From Xenophilus azovorans DSM 13620 (GTDB taxonomy: Bacteria; Pseudomonadota; Gammaproteobacteria; Burkholderiales; Burkholderiaceae_C): 64,000 bases of DNA. Below are positions 26,026 to 34,796 of the stretch, piece after piece (the stretch's first letter is position 1; each line of letters opens with the position of its first letter). Under the pieces are notes generated by a model. That model searched no databases. It was not told the origin of the DNA and saw nothing but the letters and a program-made list of their open reading frames with translations. The stretch covers positions 1 through 64,000 of the forward strand of contig NZ_KN050767.1 of assembly GCF_000745855.1 (NCBI RefSeq). Reading direction: 5' to 3'. The translations under genes and the position numbers were made by a program.

Positions 26026-26520
26026 TCAGGGCGCGGCCACCGGATAGGGCGGGCGGCCGCGCGTGCCGGGCATGAGGTCGGTCACCACCTTCTCCACCTC
26101 GGGCAGGCCGCGGGCGGCGCGCTCCAGGCGACGTGCGAGGGTACGCGAAGGCACGCAACCTTGCAGGTAGACCCAGCGCCGCTGCACCGTCACCCACACG
26201 CTGGCGCGCCGCACGCCGGGCACGGCCGCCAGCGCCGGCCGCACCGCCTCGGCGATGCGGCGGTCGTAGGCATAGGCGTTGGGCTCGGCGCAGCGGCCTG
26301 CCAGCCAGCAGCTTGTGCCGCGCTCCAGGCGCGAGTGCATCTGCTCGCGGCGCTCGGCCTCGGTGTAGACGGGACCCTCGGGCACGGGGCAGGCGGGCAG
26401 GCCGCGGCTGAGCTGGAAGAAGGGATCGTCGAACCAGTTCCGCTTCGGCTCGCCGGCCGCCTGCGCGGCGCCCGCGCCCAGCGCGGCGGCCAGCAGCATG
26501 GCGGCGAGGCGGACAGGCAT
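26026..26520 (-). CDS. exported BON-domain protein
   Basis: 164 aa with a signal peptide (ending AAQAAGEP), a central region with two cysteines (GTSCWLAGRCAEP), and a BON-type domain near residues 85-155 (VRRASVWVTVQRRWVYLQGCV, VEKVVTDLMPG). BON domains bind phospholipid or other envelope structures. Start at 26520 chosen because the signal peptide begins there; no strong ribosome site is visible. Monocistronic by position. Confidence 0.7.
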   Translation of the reverse strand: MPVRLAAMLLAAALGAGAAQAAGEPKRNWFDDPFFQLSRGLPACPVPEGPVYTEAERREQMHSRLERGTSCWLAGRCAEPNAYAYDRRIAEAVRPALAAVPGVRRASVWVTVQRRWVYLQGCVPSRTLARRLERAARGLPEVEKVVTDLMPGTRGRPPYPVAAP

Positions 26521-26546
26521 GCGGCCATCGTAGCCGCCGGGCGGCC

Positions 26547-27959
26547 TCAGCGCCCTGCGGCAGGCGCGTGCTGCGCGCGGTGCGCGTCCGACACCGGGTG
26601 CACCCGTTGGAGGGGGGCGCGCGCCACGTCGCGGCGCGCCACCCCGGCCACCTCGCGCATCAGCGCGCGGGCGTCCCAGTCCACCGGCCAGCCCTGCCAC
26701 AGGCGCAGCGCGCCGTTCACGAACACGGCGTCGATCTGGTCGCGGTTCGCCAGCCGCACCAGTTCCCAGCCCAGGTCCCAACTCGGCAGCAACTCGGGCA
26801 CGTCCAGGTCCACGAGCAGGAAGTCGGCGGCGAGCCCGGCATCGATGCGGCCGGTGAGCGCGCCCAGGCCGGCCGCCTCGGCGCCGCGGTGGGTGCCGTG
26901 GTCCAGCCAGGTCCAGCCGGCGCCGCAGGAGGAGTCGCCGTTGGACAGGCCATGCGTCAGGCGCTGCGTGGTCTCGGCCGCGTCCATCAGGCGGAAGGCG
27001 TCGGCGCGCGTGCCGTCGGTGCCCAGGCCGAAGGGCACGCCCAGAAGCTGCAGCATGCCGGCGTCGAGCACCGCATTGCCCTTCCACGCGCTGGCGACGG
27101 GGTTGTAGGCGACGGCGGCGCCGCTGCCCTGCAGCAGGCCCAGTTCGCGGTGGGTGAGCAGCGTGGCGTGCGCCAGCAGGGCGCTGTCGTTGAGGGCGCC
27201 GACGGCGTGCAGCAGCTCCAGCGGGCGCAGGCCGCGCGCCACCAGCGAGCGCTCCACGGCGGCCAGGTGCTCGTTGACGTGGGTCTGGAAGCGGCGGCCG
27301 GCCTCCTTCGCCAGCGCCGCGACGTCGTGCAGCATGCGGTCGCTCGCCGCCTCGGGGATGGAGATGGCGAGCGAGGGGTGCACGAGCGGGTCGTGCTCGA
27401 AGTCGCGCAGGAAGGCCGCGGCGCGGTCGAGGATGCGCCGCACGCCGGCCTCGCCTTCGGTGTTGCCGGCGTCGTTGCAGATCAGCCCCAGCACGCAGCG
27501 GATGCCCGCCTCGCGCGCCGCCTGCGCCACGCCGCCCAGCCCCTCCTCGGAGCGCGTGCCGGCGTCGACCACGGTGGTGAAGCCGCCGCGCAGCGACTCC
27601 AGCGCCGCCAGCTTGGCCGAGAGGTACGCGGCGCGCTCGTCCAGCACGCCTTCCATCGGCACCCAGATGCGCTTGAAGATCTCCGAGGGCTCGCCGAAGG
27701 CCAGCGCCTTGCCGAAGCTCTGCGTGAGGTGCGTGTGGGTGTCGACCAGGCCCGGCATCAGCAGGTGCTGCGGCAGCTCGAGCAGCGGCGCGCCTGGGCA
27801 GGCCGCCCGCAGCTCGGCGGCGGGCGCGACCTGCGCGAAGCGTCCGTCCTGCACCGCCACGGCCCAGCCTTCGTGCACGCCGTCGGGACGCAGCAGGCGG
27901 CCAGGGGCGATCAGCAGCGGGGCACCCGCGGCGGGCTGGAGTCGTTCGGGGGTCAGCAT
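26547..27959 (-). CDS. amidohydrolase (SsnA/TrzA-like)
   Basis: 470-aa metal-dependent hydrolase of the amidohydrolase superfamily, cytosolic. The N-terminal metal site DTHTHLTQSF follows a short beta-sandwich. Further ligands are in RFQTHVNEHLAAVE, HATLL and the distal aspartate GLGTDGTRAD, and the C-terminal part returns to the beta domain (AADFLLVDLDVPELL). It resembles the deaminases and chlorohydrolases acting on purine, triazine or guanidino compounds. GAGGA precedes the ATG at 27959. It is in a minus-strand set with a TauE-type exporter and a TctC binding protein, likely under the divergent GntR regulator. Confidence 0.87.
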   Translation of the reverse strand: MLTPERLQPAAGAPLLIAPGRLLRPDGVHEGWAVAVQDGRFAQVAPAAELRAACPGAPLLELPQHLLMPGLVDTHTHLTQSFGKALAFGEPSEIFKRIWVPMEGVLDERAAYLSAKLAALESLRGGFTTVVDAGTRSEEGLGGVAQAAREAGIRCVLGLICNDAGNTEGEAGVRRILDRAAAFLRDFEHDPLVHPSLAISIPEAASDRMLHDVAALAKEAGRRFQTHVNEHLAAVERSLVARGLRPLELLHAVGALNDSALLAHATLLTHRELGLLQGSGAAVAYNPVASAWKGNAVLDAGMLQLLGVPFGLGTDGTRADAFRLMDAAETTQRLTHGLSNGDSSCGAGWTWLDHGTHRGAEAAGLGALTGRIDAGLAADFLLVDLDVPELLPSWDLGWELVRLANRDQIDAVFVNGALRLWQGWPVDWDARALMREVAGVARRDVARAPLQRVHPVSDAHRAQHAPAAGR

Positions 27960-27987
27960 GGGAAGAAGTCCTCGCAATGTCTCGTGT

Positions 27988-28740
27988 TCAGCGCGCCAGG
28001 AGCAGCCAGACGAACCAGGCGCCGGTGACCAGCAGCAGCACGGCCACGCCGCGCTGCAGCCGGTGCACCGGCAGCCGCCGCGCCGCGCGCTGCCCCGCCA
28101 GCGAGCCGGCCAGCAGCAGCACGCCGCACAGCGCGGCCAGCGTCCAGTCGAGCCGCCCGGCCAGCGCGTGCACCGCGCCGGACGACAGCGCGACGGGCAA
28201 CTGCACCGCCTGCGCCGCCACCACCGAGAACAGCAGCGGCTGGCGCAGCAGCATCAGCGCCGGCAGCAGCAGCACCGGCCCGCCGGTGCCGGTGAGCGCC
28301 GAGCCCACGCCCACCGCCAGCCCCAGCGCCGCCAGCGCGGCCGGGCCCAGCGTGACGTCGCCCGGGGCGGCGTGCTGCGGCGCCGCGCGCAGCCCGCGCC
28401 AGCCGGCCAGCAGCACCAGCGCCGTCACGCCGGTCATCAGCGCCTTGGCCGGCAGCCAGCGCACCAGCCATGCGCCCACCACCGCGCCAGCCAGCGCCCC
28501 CGCCAGCACCGGCCAGCAGCGCAGGGCCAGCGACGGCTGGCGCCGCAGCGGCCCCAGCGCCACCAGCGCGGGCAGCAGGAAGGCCAGCGACGAGGCCGCG
28601 ATCGCCTGCGGCGCCGGCACCTGCCCCAGCGTGGTGAGCACCGGCACCACCAGCACCCCGCCGATGCCCGTGGCACCGATCAGCGCGCCGGCCAGCAGCA
28701 CGACGGGCGCGATGATCCAGGCGTGGGCGAGCAGTGTCAC
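27988..28740 (-). CDS. TauE/SafE-family membrane transporter
   Basis: 250 aa with about seven hydrophobic helices and the family glycine-rich loops (GATGIGGVLVVPVL near residue 21 and GVGSALTGTGGPVLLLPAL near 135). These proteins move sulfonates, sulfite or small organic acids. Start is GTG at 28740 with AAGGAG upstream; the frame continues upstream but only into the intergenic region and the TctC gene. Confidence 0.85.
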   Translation of the reverse strand: MTLLAHAWIIAPVVLLAGALIGATGIGGVLVVPVLTTLGQVPAPQAIAASSLAFLLPALVALGPLRRQPSLALRCWPVLAGALAGAVVGAWLVRWLPAKALMTGVTALVLLAGWRGLRAAPQHAAPGDVTLGPAALAALGLAVGVGSALTGTGGPVLLLPALMLLRQPLLFSVVAAQAVQLPVALSSGAVHALAGRLDWTLAALCGVLLLAGSLAGQRAARRLPVHRLQRGVAVLLLVTGAWFVWLLLAR

Positions 28741-28754
28741 GAAAGGGGCGCTCC

Positions 28755-29765
28755 TTATTCCGCCTTGATGTTGGCCTTGGTCACCACGTCCTGCACGGTG
28801 CGGCGCTCCTTCGCCAGATAGTCGCCGAAGGCCGGGCCGGCGAGCACCAGCGGACGCACCGCGATCTCGGCGAGGCGGCGCACCACGTCCGGGTCCTTCA
28901 TCGTCGTTTCCACCGCCTGCGCGAGCTTCGCGGCCTGCGGCGCCGGCACGCCGGCGGGCGCCAGGATACCCAGCCACGAATCGACCTCCAGGTCCTTCAG
29001 CGCCGGCGTCTCGGCCAGCGCCGGCACCTTGGGCGCGATGGCGGCGCGCGCCTTCGAGGTCACGCCCAGGCCCCGGACCTTGCCGTCCTGGATGAAGGGC
29101 AGTGCCAGCGACAGCGGCAGCACCGCCAGGTCGAGCTGGCCGCCGGCCACGTCGGTCAGCACCTGCGGGCCGGACTTGTAGGGCACGTGGACGATGTCGA
29201 TGCCGGCACGCTGCTTGATCAGCTCGGCCGTCACGTGCAGCGAGGTGCCCACGCCGTCGGTACCGAAGTTCAGCGTGCCGGGGTGGGCCCTGGCGTACTC
29301 GATGAGCCCCGACGCGTCGGCCGCCGGCAGGTTGGCGCGGCCGACCAGCACGAAGGGCGAGACGCCCACCGTGGCGATGGGCGTGAAGTCCTTGAAGGTG
29401 TCGTAGCGCACCGCGGAGGGGTTGACCAGCGGCGCCACGTTCAGCGGGCTGGCGACCGCGAACAGCAGCGTCAGCCCGTCGGGCGCGGAGCGCGCCGCCT
29501 TCTGCGTGCCGATGGTGCCGGCCGCGCCGGCCACGTTCTCGATCAGCACCGGCTGGCCCAGCACCTCGCCGAGCTTCGTGTTGACCAGGCGCGCCGTCGC
29601 ATCGACGCCGCCGCCGGCAGCGAACGGCACAATCAGCGTGATCGGCTTGCCCTGCGCGAACGCAGCGCCCGGCAGCGCGGCGGCCAGGCAGCCGGCGAGT
29701 GCGGCGCCCAGCAGTGCGCGGCGGGCAGGGGCGGAAGAAGAGGCGGGAGCGGTGCAGGTCGGCAT
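28755..29765 (-). CDS. tripartite tricarboxylate transporter binding protein (Bug/TctC family)
   Basis: 336-aa periplasmic binding protein with signal peptide (cut near AAFAQGKP) and the Bug-family opening ITLIVPFAAGGGVDATARL, plus HVPYKSGPQVLTDVAGGQLDLAV. No tctA or tctB is nearby, which is normal for the many orphan Bug proteins of Burkholderiales. GAGGAAACG precedes the ATG at 29765. First gene of the set running to the amidohydrolase, behind the GntR operator. Confidence 0.92.
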   Translation of the reverse strand: MPTCTAPASSSAPARRALLGAALAGCLAAALPGAAFAQGKPITLIVPFAAGGGVDATARLVNTKLGEVLGQPVLIENVAGAAGTIGTQKAARSAPDGLTLLFAVASPLNVAPLVNPSAVRYDTFKDFTPIATVGVSPFVLVGRANLPAADASGLIEYARAHPGTLNFGTDGVGTSLHVTAELIKQRAGIDIVHVPYKSGPQVLTDVAGGQLDLAVLPLSLALPFIQDGKVRGLGVTSKARAAIAPKVPALAETPALKDLEVDSWLGILAPAGVPAPQAAKLAQAVETTMKDPDVVRRLAEIAVRPLVLAGPAFGDYLAKERRTVQDVVTKANIKAE

Positions 29766-29833
29766 GGTCGTTTCCTCGATCGGTTGTGAAGACGGACGGA
29801 CGAAAGAAAGCACCCTGGAGGTGCCAGAATCTA

Positions 29834-29857
29834 CTTGTTATGACAAGTTATAACAAG
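29834..29857. promoter_or_regulatory. GntR-type operator palindrome
   Basis: CTTGTTAT (29834-29841) and ATAACAAG (29850-29857) form a perfect 8-bp inverted repeat around an 8-bp spacer that itself contains ACAAG. It lies in the 129-bp gap between the divergent TctC and GntR genes, 37 bp before the regulator start, as expected for an autoregulated GntR/HutC-type repressor controlling both directions. Confidence 0.75.
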
Positions 29858-29894
29858 CCATGCAAACAGCATGCCAACCAGGAAAGGGCCCGCC

Positions 29895-30614
29895 ATGGCT
29901 GACATTCCGCAGCCGCTGCACGCCCGCCTGCGCGACACCCTGAAGGCCGCCATCCTCGACGGGCGTCTGGCGCCGGGCGCCAAGCTGCCTTCCGAGTCCG
30001 AGCTGCAGGCCGCGCACGGCGTCAGCCGCATCACGGTGCGGCAGGCGCTGGGCACGCTGCAGGCCGAGGGGCTGATCGTCAAGCTGCACGGAAAGGGGGC
30101 GTTCGTCTCGCACCCGAAGGCGGCACAGAGCCTGAAGCGCCTGCAGGGCCTGCAGGAGGCCATGGCCGGCGACGCCCATGCCGTGAGCAACCGGCGCCTG
30201 GCCTGGCGCGAGATCCGCGCGCCGGCCGAGGTGGCGCGCAAGCTGGGCCTGCCGGTCGGCAGCGCCGTGTACCACCTGCAGACGCTGCGCTACCTGAACC
30301 GCGAGCCGCTGTCGGTCAATCACTCCTGGCTGCTCGCCGCCCTGGGCGCGCGCCTCGCGCGGGTGGACTTCGCGCAGCGCGACCTGATCGACGTCTTCGA
30401 GCACGAAGGCGGGCTGGCCATCGGCCGGGCCGACCTGGAGATCGGCGCCGGCACCGCCCGGGCGGCCGACGCGAAGCTGCTGCGCATCGCCGCCGGCGCG
30501 CCCGTGCTGGAGGTGGAACGGATCGTGCACGACGCGGCCGCCACGCCGGTGCAGGTGGAGCACGCCGTCTACCGCGCCGATGCCTTCCGCTACCGGCTGA
30601 GCCTGCAACGTTGA
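29895..30614 (+). CDS. GntR-family (HutC subfamily) transcriptional regulator
   Basis: 239 aa. The N-terminal winged helix (residues 5-72: LPSESELQAAHGVSRITVRQALGTLQAEGLI) is followed by a UTRA effector domain (about 90-235, with LGLPVGSAVYHLQTLRYLNREPLSVNHSW). AGGAAAGG precedes the ATG at 29895; a start 24 bases upstream lacks a site. It probably represses the TctC-TauE-amidohydrolase set and perhaps the oxygenase gene that follows by 15 bases. Confidence 0.9.
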   Translation: MADIPQPLHARLRDTLKAAILDGRLAPGAKLPSESELQAAHGVSRITVRQALGTLQAEGLIVKLHGKGAFVSHPKAAQSLKRLQGLQEAMAGDAHAVSNRRLAWREIRAPAEVARKLGLPVGSAVYHLQTLRYLNREPLSVNHSWLLAALGARLARVDFAQRDLIDVFEHEGGLAIGRADLEIGAGTARAADAKLLRIAAGAPVLEVERIVHDAAATPVQVEHAVYRADAFRYRLSLQR

Positions 30615-30629
30615 ACGAGCGAACGAACC

Positions 30630-31547
30630 ATGACGACCCCCCTGCCCCTGATCGACATCGCCGACCTGGCCTCGCCCGACCCCGCCGCGCGGCGGCGCGT
30701 GGCGGCCGAGGTGGGCGCCGCCTGCCGCGGCATCGGCTTCTTCGCCGTCACCGGCCACGGCGTGCCGCAGGCCGTGGTGGACGGCGCCTTCGCCGCCAGC
30801 CGCCGCTTCTTCGCGCAGCCGGCGGCCGACAAGGCGGCGCTGGCGTATGCCTCGCTCAGCCACAACCGCGGCTACGTGGGCATGGGCGTGGAGGCGCTGG
30901 ACGAGACGCAGGGCGGCGACCGCAAGGAAGCCTTCAACCTCATCTGGACCGACGAGGCCACGCGCCCGCCCAACGCCTGGCCGTCCGGGCTGCCCGGCTG
31001 GCGCGAGGCGGTGCAGGCGTACTTCGACGCGGTGTACGCAGCCGCCTGCCGGCTGCACGCGGCCTTCGCGATCGACCTCGGCCTGCCGGAGGACTTCTTC
31101 GCCGACAAGATCGACCGGCCACTGGCCACGCTGCGGCTGCTGCACTACCCCGCCGGCGGCGGTGCGCCGGAAGGCGTGGGCGCCGGCGCGCACACCGACT
31201 ACGGCAACGTCACGCTGCTGGCCACCGACGGCGTGTCGGGCCTGCAGGTGCAGGGCCGCTCGCGCGACGAGTGGATCGACGTGCCGCCGCTGCCCGGCGC
31301 CTTCGTCTGCAACATCGGCGACTGCCTGATGCGCTGGACCCACGACGTGTACCTCTCGACGCCGCACCGCGTGCTGCGGCCGGCGGCCGAGCGCTACTCG
31401 ATCGCCTTCTTCCTCGATCCGAACCCGGATGCGGTGGTCAGCGCGATTCCCTCGTGCGTCCCGGCCGGCGCGCAGCCGCGCTACGCGCCGATCACGGCCC
31501 AGGCGTACCTGCAGTCGCGCTTCGACGCGACCTACGGCAAGGGCTGA
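30630..31547 (+). CDS. 2-oxoglutarate/Fe(II)-dependent dioxygenase (isopenicillin-N-synthase-like)
   Basis: 305-aa cytosolic oxygenase with an N-terminal DIOX_N domain (GFFAVTGHGVP) and a C-terminal double-stranded beta-helix. The iron ligands are His188 and Asp190 (AHTDYGN) and His246 (TPHRVL), and the 2-oxoglutarate-binding arginine is near 255 (RYS). It follows the GntR gene by 15 bases and may be cotranscribed. Plant- and bacterial-type members hydroxylate or cleave varied substrates, so none can be assigned. Its stop abuts the convergent flavin reductase stop with no gap. Confidence 0.9.
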   Translation: MTTPLPLIDIADLASPDPAARRRVAAEVGAACRGIGFFAVTGHGVPQAVVDGAFAASRRFFAQPAADKAALAYASLSHNRGYVGMGVEALDETQGGDRKEAFNLIWTDEATRPPNAWPSGLPGWREAVQAYFDAVYAAACRLHAAFAIDLGLPEDFFADKIDRPLATLRLLHYPAGGGAPEGVGAGAHTDYGNVTLLATDGVSGLQVQGRSRDEWIDVPPLPGAFVCNIGDCLMRWTHDVYLSTPHRVLRPAAERYSIAFFLDPNPDAVVSAIPSCVPAGAQPRYAPITAQAYLQSRFDATYGKG

Positions 31548-32057
31548 TCAGAGCGGGTGCTCGGTATAGAAGCGGCCGCCGTGGAACAGCAGCGGCGGCA
31601 CGCCCGGGCGATGGGTGCAGCGCTCCACCTCGCCGACGAAGATGACGTGGTCGCCCTCCTCGTAGCGGCTGCGGTTGAAGCACTCGAAGACCGCGACGCA
31701 GCCCTCGAGCACCGGCGCGCCGCCCAGGCCCTCGTGCCAGGCCACGCCCTCCCAGCGGTCCACGCCGCGGGTGGCGAAGCGCTCGGCCAGCGCCTTCTGC
31801 TCGGCCGCGAGGATGTTGATGGCGTAGTGCGAGCCGGTGGCGAGGTGCGGCATCGAGCCGGCCGCGCGCGCCAGGCTCCACAGCACCAGCGGCGGCGTGA
31901 GCGACACCGAATTGAAGGAGTTGGCCGTCAGCCCCACGCGCCGGCCGCTGGCGGTGCGCGCCGTCACGATGGTCACGCCCGTGGCGAACATGCCCAGCGC
32001 CGCGCGGAACTCGTCCGGGGAGAAGGTGGGCGGCTGGGCTTGGGTGGGAAGGATCAC
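31548..32057 (-). CDS. flavin reductase family protein
   Basis: 169 aa of the FMN-binding split-barrel flavin reductase family. Features are FRAALGMFATGVTIVTAR, VGLTANSFNSVSLTPPLVLWSLA and the C-terminal HRPGVPPLLFHGGRFY. Such proteins supply reduced flavin to monooxygenases. The start is taken as GTG at 32057, which gives the usual length, although no ribosome site stands out. Confidence 0.88.
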   Translation of the reverse strand: MILPTQAQPPTFSPDEFRAALGMFATGVTIVTARTASGRRVGLTANSFNSVSLTPPLVLWSLARAAGSMPHLATGSHYAINILAAEQKALAERFATRGVDRWEGVAWHEGLGGAPVLEGCVAVFECFNRSRYEEGDHVIFVGEVERCTHRPGVPPLLFHGGRFYTEHPL

Positions 32058-32121
32058 GGAGAAAGCGGGAAGGCGCCCGTCATTCTGACCGATGGGCCTT
32101 CGCCCTGCCGCCGCCCCGGAC

Positions 32122-33402
32122 TCAGCCGAAGAAGGCGTAGCTGACCGCGATGGCCGCCACCACCCCCGCGAACTCCGCCAGCAGCGCGCAGCCCACCGCG
32201 TGCCGCGCACGCTGGATGCCCACCGCGCCGAAGTACACGGCCAGCACGTAGAAGGTGGTCTCGGTGCTGCCCTGGATGGTCGCGGCGGCCAGCGCCGGGA
32301 AGCTGTCCACGCCGTGGCTGTTCATGGTCTCGATCAGCATCGCCCGCGCCGCGCTGCCCGAGAAGGGCTTGACCAGCGCGGTGGGCAGCGCATCGACGAA
32401 GCGCGCGTCCCAGCCCGTCTGCCCGACCAGCCAGCGGATGCCATCGAGCGCCGCGTCCAGCGCGCCCGAGGCGCGCAGCACGCCGATGGCGCACAGCATC
32501 GCCACCAGGTAGGGCAGCAGGTTCTTCGCCACGTCGAAGCCCTCCTTCGCGCCCTCGACGAAGGCCTCGTACACCGGCACGCGGCGGATCGCGCCGGCCA
32601 CCAGGAAGGCGATGACGATGGAGAACAGCACCAGGCTGCCCAGCAGCGACGACAACGCCGCCAGCGCCGCCGCCGACAGCGAGGCCAGCAGCCACATGAA
32701 GGCCCCCAGCGCCCCGGCCGCCGGCAGCAGCCAGGCGAGCACCACCGGGTCCCACAGCTTCAGGCGCTGCACCGCCGCCACCGTCAGCAGCGCCACCAGC
32801 GTCGAGACCGAGGTGGCGATCAGGATCGGCAGGAACACCAGCGTCGGGTCGGCCGCGCCCTGCTGCGCGCGGTACATGAAGATGCTCACCGGCAGCAGCG
32901 TGAGCGAGGAGGCGTTGAGCACCAGGAACAGGACCTGCGCGTTCGTCGCCTCCTCCGGCCTCGGGTTCAGCGACTGCAGCTCGCGCATCGCCTTCAGGCC
33001 GATCGGCGTGGCCGCGTTGTCCAGCCCCAGCGCGTTGGCCGCGAAGTTCATGGTGATGAGCCCCAGCGCCGGATGCCCGCGCGGCACGCCCGGCATCAGC
33101 CGCGCGAACAGCGGCCCCAGCAGCCGCGCCAGCGCCGCCACCAGCCCGGCCCGCTCGGCGATGCGCAGCAGGCCCAGCCACAGCGTCAGCGTGCCGAACA
33201 GCAGCAGCATCACCTCGACCGACAGTTTGGCCATGGCGAACAGCGCCTCGACCATCGCGCCGAAGGCCGCGCTGTCGCCGCCGAGCAGCCAGCGGCCGAA
33301 GCCGGTCAGCGCGGCGATCAGGAAGAAGGACAGCCACAGGGCGTTGAGCACGGCGTTCGGCTTTCGGTGGGTTGCAAGGCGGCCCAAACCGGTGGCATCC
33401 AT
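32122..33402 (-). CDS. SpmA-SpmB fused nucleoside recognition (Gate) domain membrane protein
   Basis: 426-aa integral membrane protein. The N-terminal half resembles spore maturation protein SpmA (ALWLSFFLIAALTG; ALGLDNAATPIGLKAM) and the C-terminal half resembles SpmB (VEGAKEGFDVAKNLLPYLVAM; PFSGSAARAMLIE; GSTETTFYVLAVYFG). The fusion is common in non-sporulating Proteobacteria, where the function is unknown. Homologues usually begin near residue 18 here, so a GTG at 33351 is a real alternative start. Confidence 0.87.
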   Translation of the reverse strand: MDATGLGRLATHRKPNAVLNALWLSFFLIAALTGFGRWLLGGDSAAFGAMVEALFAMAKLSVEVMLLLFGTLTLWLGLLRIAERAGLVAALARLLGPLFARLMPGVPRGHPALGLITMNFAANALGLDNAATPIGLKAMRELQSLNPRPEEATNAQVLFLVLNASSLTLLPVSIFMYRAQQGAADPTLVFLPILIATSVSTLVALLTVAAVQRLKLWDPVVLAWLLPAAGALGAFMWLLASLSAAALAALSSLLGSLVLFSIVIAFLVAGAIRRVPVYEAFVEGAKEGFDVAKNLLPYLVAMLCAIGVLRASGALDAALDGIRWLVGQTGWDARFVDALPTALVKPFSGSAARAMLIETMNSHGVDSFPALAAATIQGSTETTFYVLAVYFGAVGIQRARHAVGCALLAEFAGVVAAIAVSYAFFG

Positions 33403-33496
33403 GCAAAGGCAAGCAGAATCAGTACTTTATCTGAGGGCATGATGGGCTCGGGCTACAAGCACTTCCTGACATGCCTGCATCTCAATCCAGGACCCC

Positions 33497-33907
33497 ATGG
33501 GCATCATCGTCACCGCAAAACAAACCATCCGCGTTGGCAATTCCAGCCACGTCCAAGGCAACGCTCCTGAAGGCAGCTATTCGGCGGTCTTCGAGGATGA
33601 CGGTGACACAGGCTATTTCTACGCCCTCGACTATGGCCCGGGTGGCCAGCCTATCCAAAACGCTCTTCATATCTACAACGTCGCCAGCATCAGCGATAAG
33701 AATCTTCCTTCAGAGGTGAAGATAGGCTGGTCAGTAGATAGCGAGAAGGTCGTTCTTCTTATCAATGGCTATCCGCACGCCGTGTTTGACTTTGCTTCCA
33801 AGCGGGGCTACTGCCGCACCGGATTCCCGGCTCCTGCGCTCAACTCCGGTTGGATAGGACATGGGTGGACGGATGACGCTCTTGAACTGTTCGCAGAAGA
33901 GTCCTGA
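33497..33907 (+). CDS. DUF2251-like hypothetical protein
   Basis: 136 aa without signal peptide or membrane segment. The pattern SYSAVFEDDGDTGYFYALD ... WSVDSEKVVLLINGYPHAVFDF resembles the DUF2251 family, whose function is unknown. The gene is markedly richer in A+T than the surrounding DNA and has no close partner on the same strand except the lipoprotein gene 71 bases later. Confidence 0.75.
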   Translation: MGIIVTAKQTIRVGNSSHVQGNAPEGSYSAVFEDDGDTGYFYALDYGPGGQPIQNALHIYNVASISDKNLPSEVKIGWSVDSEKVVLLINGYPHAVFDFASKRGYCRTGFPAPALNSGWIGHGWTDDALELFAEES

Positions 33908-33978
33908 CAATTCATTCGAGTCGACGCCACTCCGCAGCACGGCTTAATTCAATATGCTATCCCTCTCAAAGGATTTTC

Positions 33979-34653
33979 ATGATCTTTCAGCGCAGTCTGA
34001 CTTTGCTACCAGTGGCATTCATTCTTGCGTCATGTGCTTCTGTTCAGATCCAGGATGAATTTGGGACATCTGCTGAGGTCAAACCCGATTCTTACGCGCG
34101 GTACAAAGACAGGTTGGGCGTTGTTTTACTTGATGCTCGGTGGGGCAGACAGTGGAAATGCGGAAAATATGAAAACGCTCAACTAGTCAGTTTTTCCTTT
34201 GACAAACTCCCGCTTTCACCAAACAAGCCGGATGAGGCGCCATCTGACCTTACGATTGGCACAACGAGCCACCTCGCTGCCAGCCAGAAATTTGAAAGCT
34301 ACGCTCTGCTTATCCCACCGGGCGAGTATGCACTCAGCAATTTCAAAATCAAGTTGGCTCGATCTGTTTCAAGCATAGATTACTGGGTCGCCAACCGCTC
34401 CCATCTCATCAAAGACGGCAAACCGCTCGGAGGAAAATTTGTTGTTGCGCCAGGCGAGGTTGTTTATGTAGGAAATTTCGCGCTGGATTGCTATGAGAAC
34501 CCTACCTTATGGCGTTACTACGCAAACGGACGGGACGGATTTAGACAGCAACTATCGGACTATCAATCCAAGTATCCGTTTCTTGATTTGGCCAACGTGA
34601 AGTTTCGTCTTTTTGAAACGACCACGATCGGCCGGTCCTACGCTCTGCCTTGA
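33979..34653 (+). CDS. hypothetical lipoprotein in low-GC islet
   Basis: 224 aa with a lipobox (FILASC, cysteine near residue 19). The mature part is beta-rich, with a phrase (ALLIPPGEYALSNFKIKLAR ... PGEVVYVGNFALDC) typical of extracytoplasmic beta-sandwich proteins. G+C looks close to half, far below the window, with frequent A/T-ending codons, suggesting acquisition by transfer. No family recognised. Confidence 0.75.
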   Translation: MIFQRSLTLLPVAFILASCASVQIQDEFGTSAEVKPDSYARYKDRLGVVLLDARWGRQWKCGKYENAQLVSFSFDKLPLSPNKPDEAPSDLTIGTTSHLAASQKFESYALLIPPGEYALSNFKIKLARSVSSIDYWVANRSHLIKDGKPLGGKFVVAPGEVVYVGNFALDCYENPTLWRYYANGRDGFRQQLSDYQSKYPFLDLANVKFRLFETTTIGRSYALP

Positions 34654-34796
34654 TTGCTGGAACCGCCCAGTCATTGCACCGAATCAAGCGCGGCACTGGC
34701 GGCGGCGATGCCTGACATTTCTTTGCACGGGGCGCTTCTCTCGAGGCGCGCAACAGCGTCGCGCCCAGTCGAGCGACCCGCCACGGCGTGCAGGCT

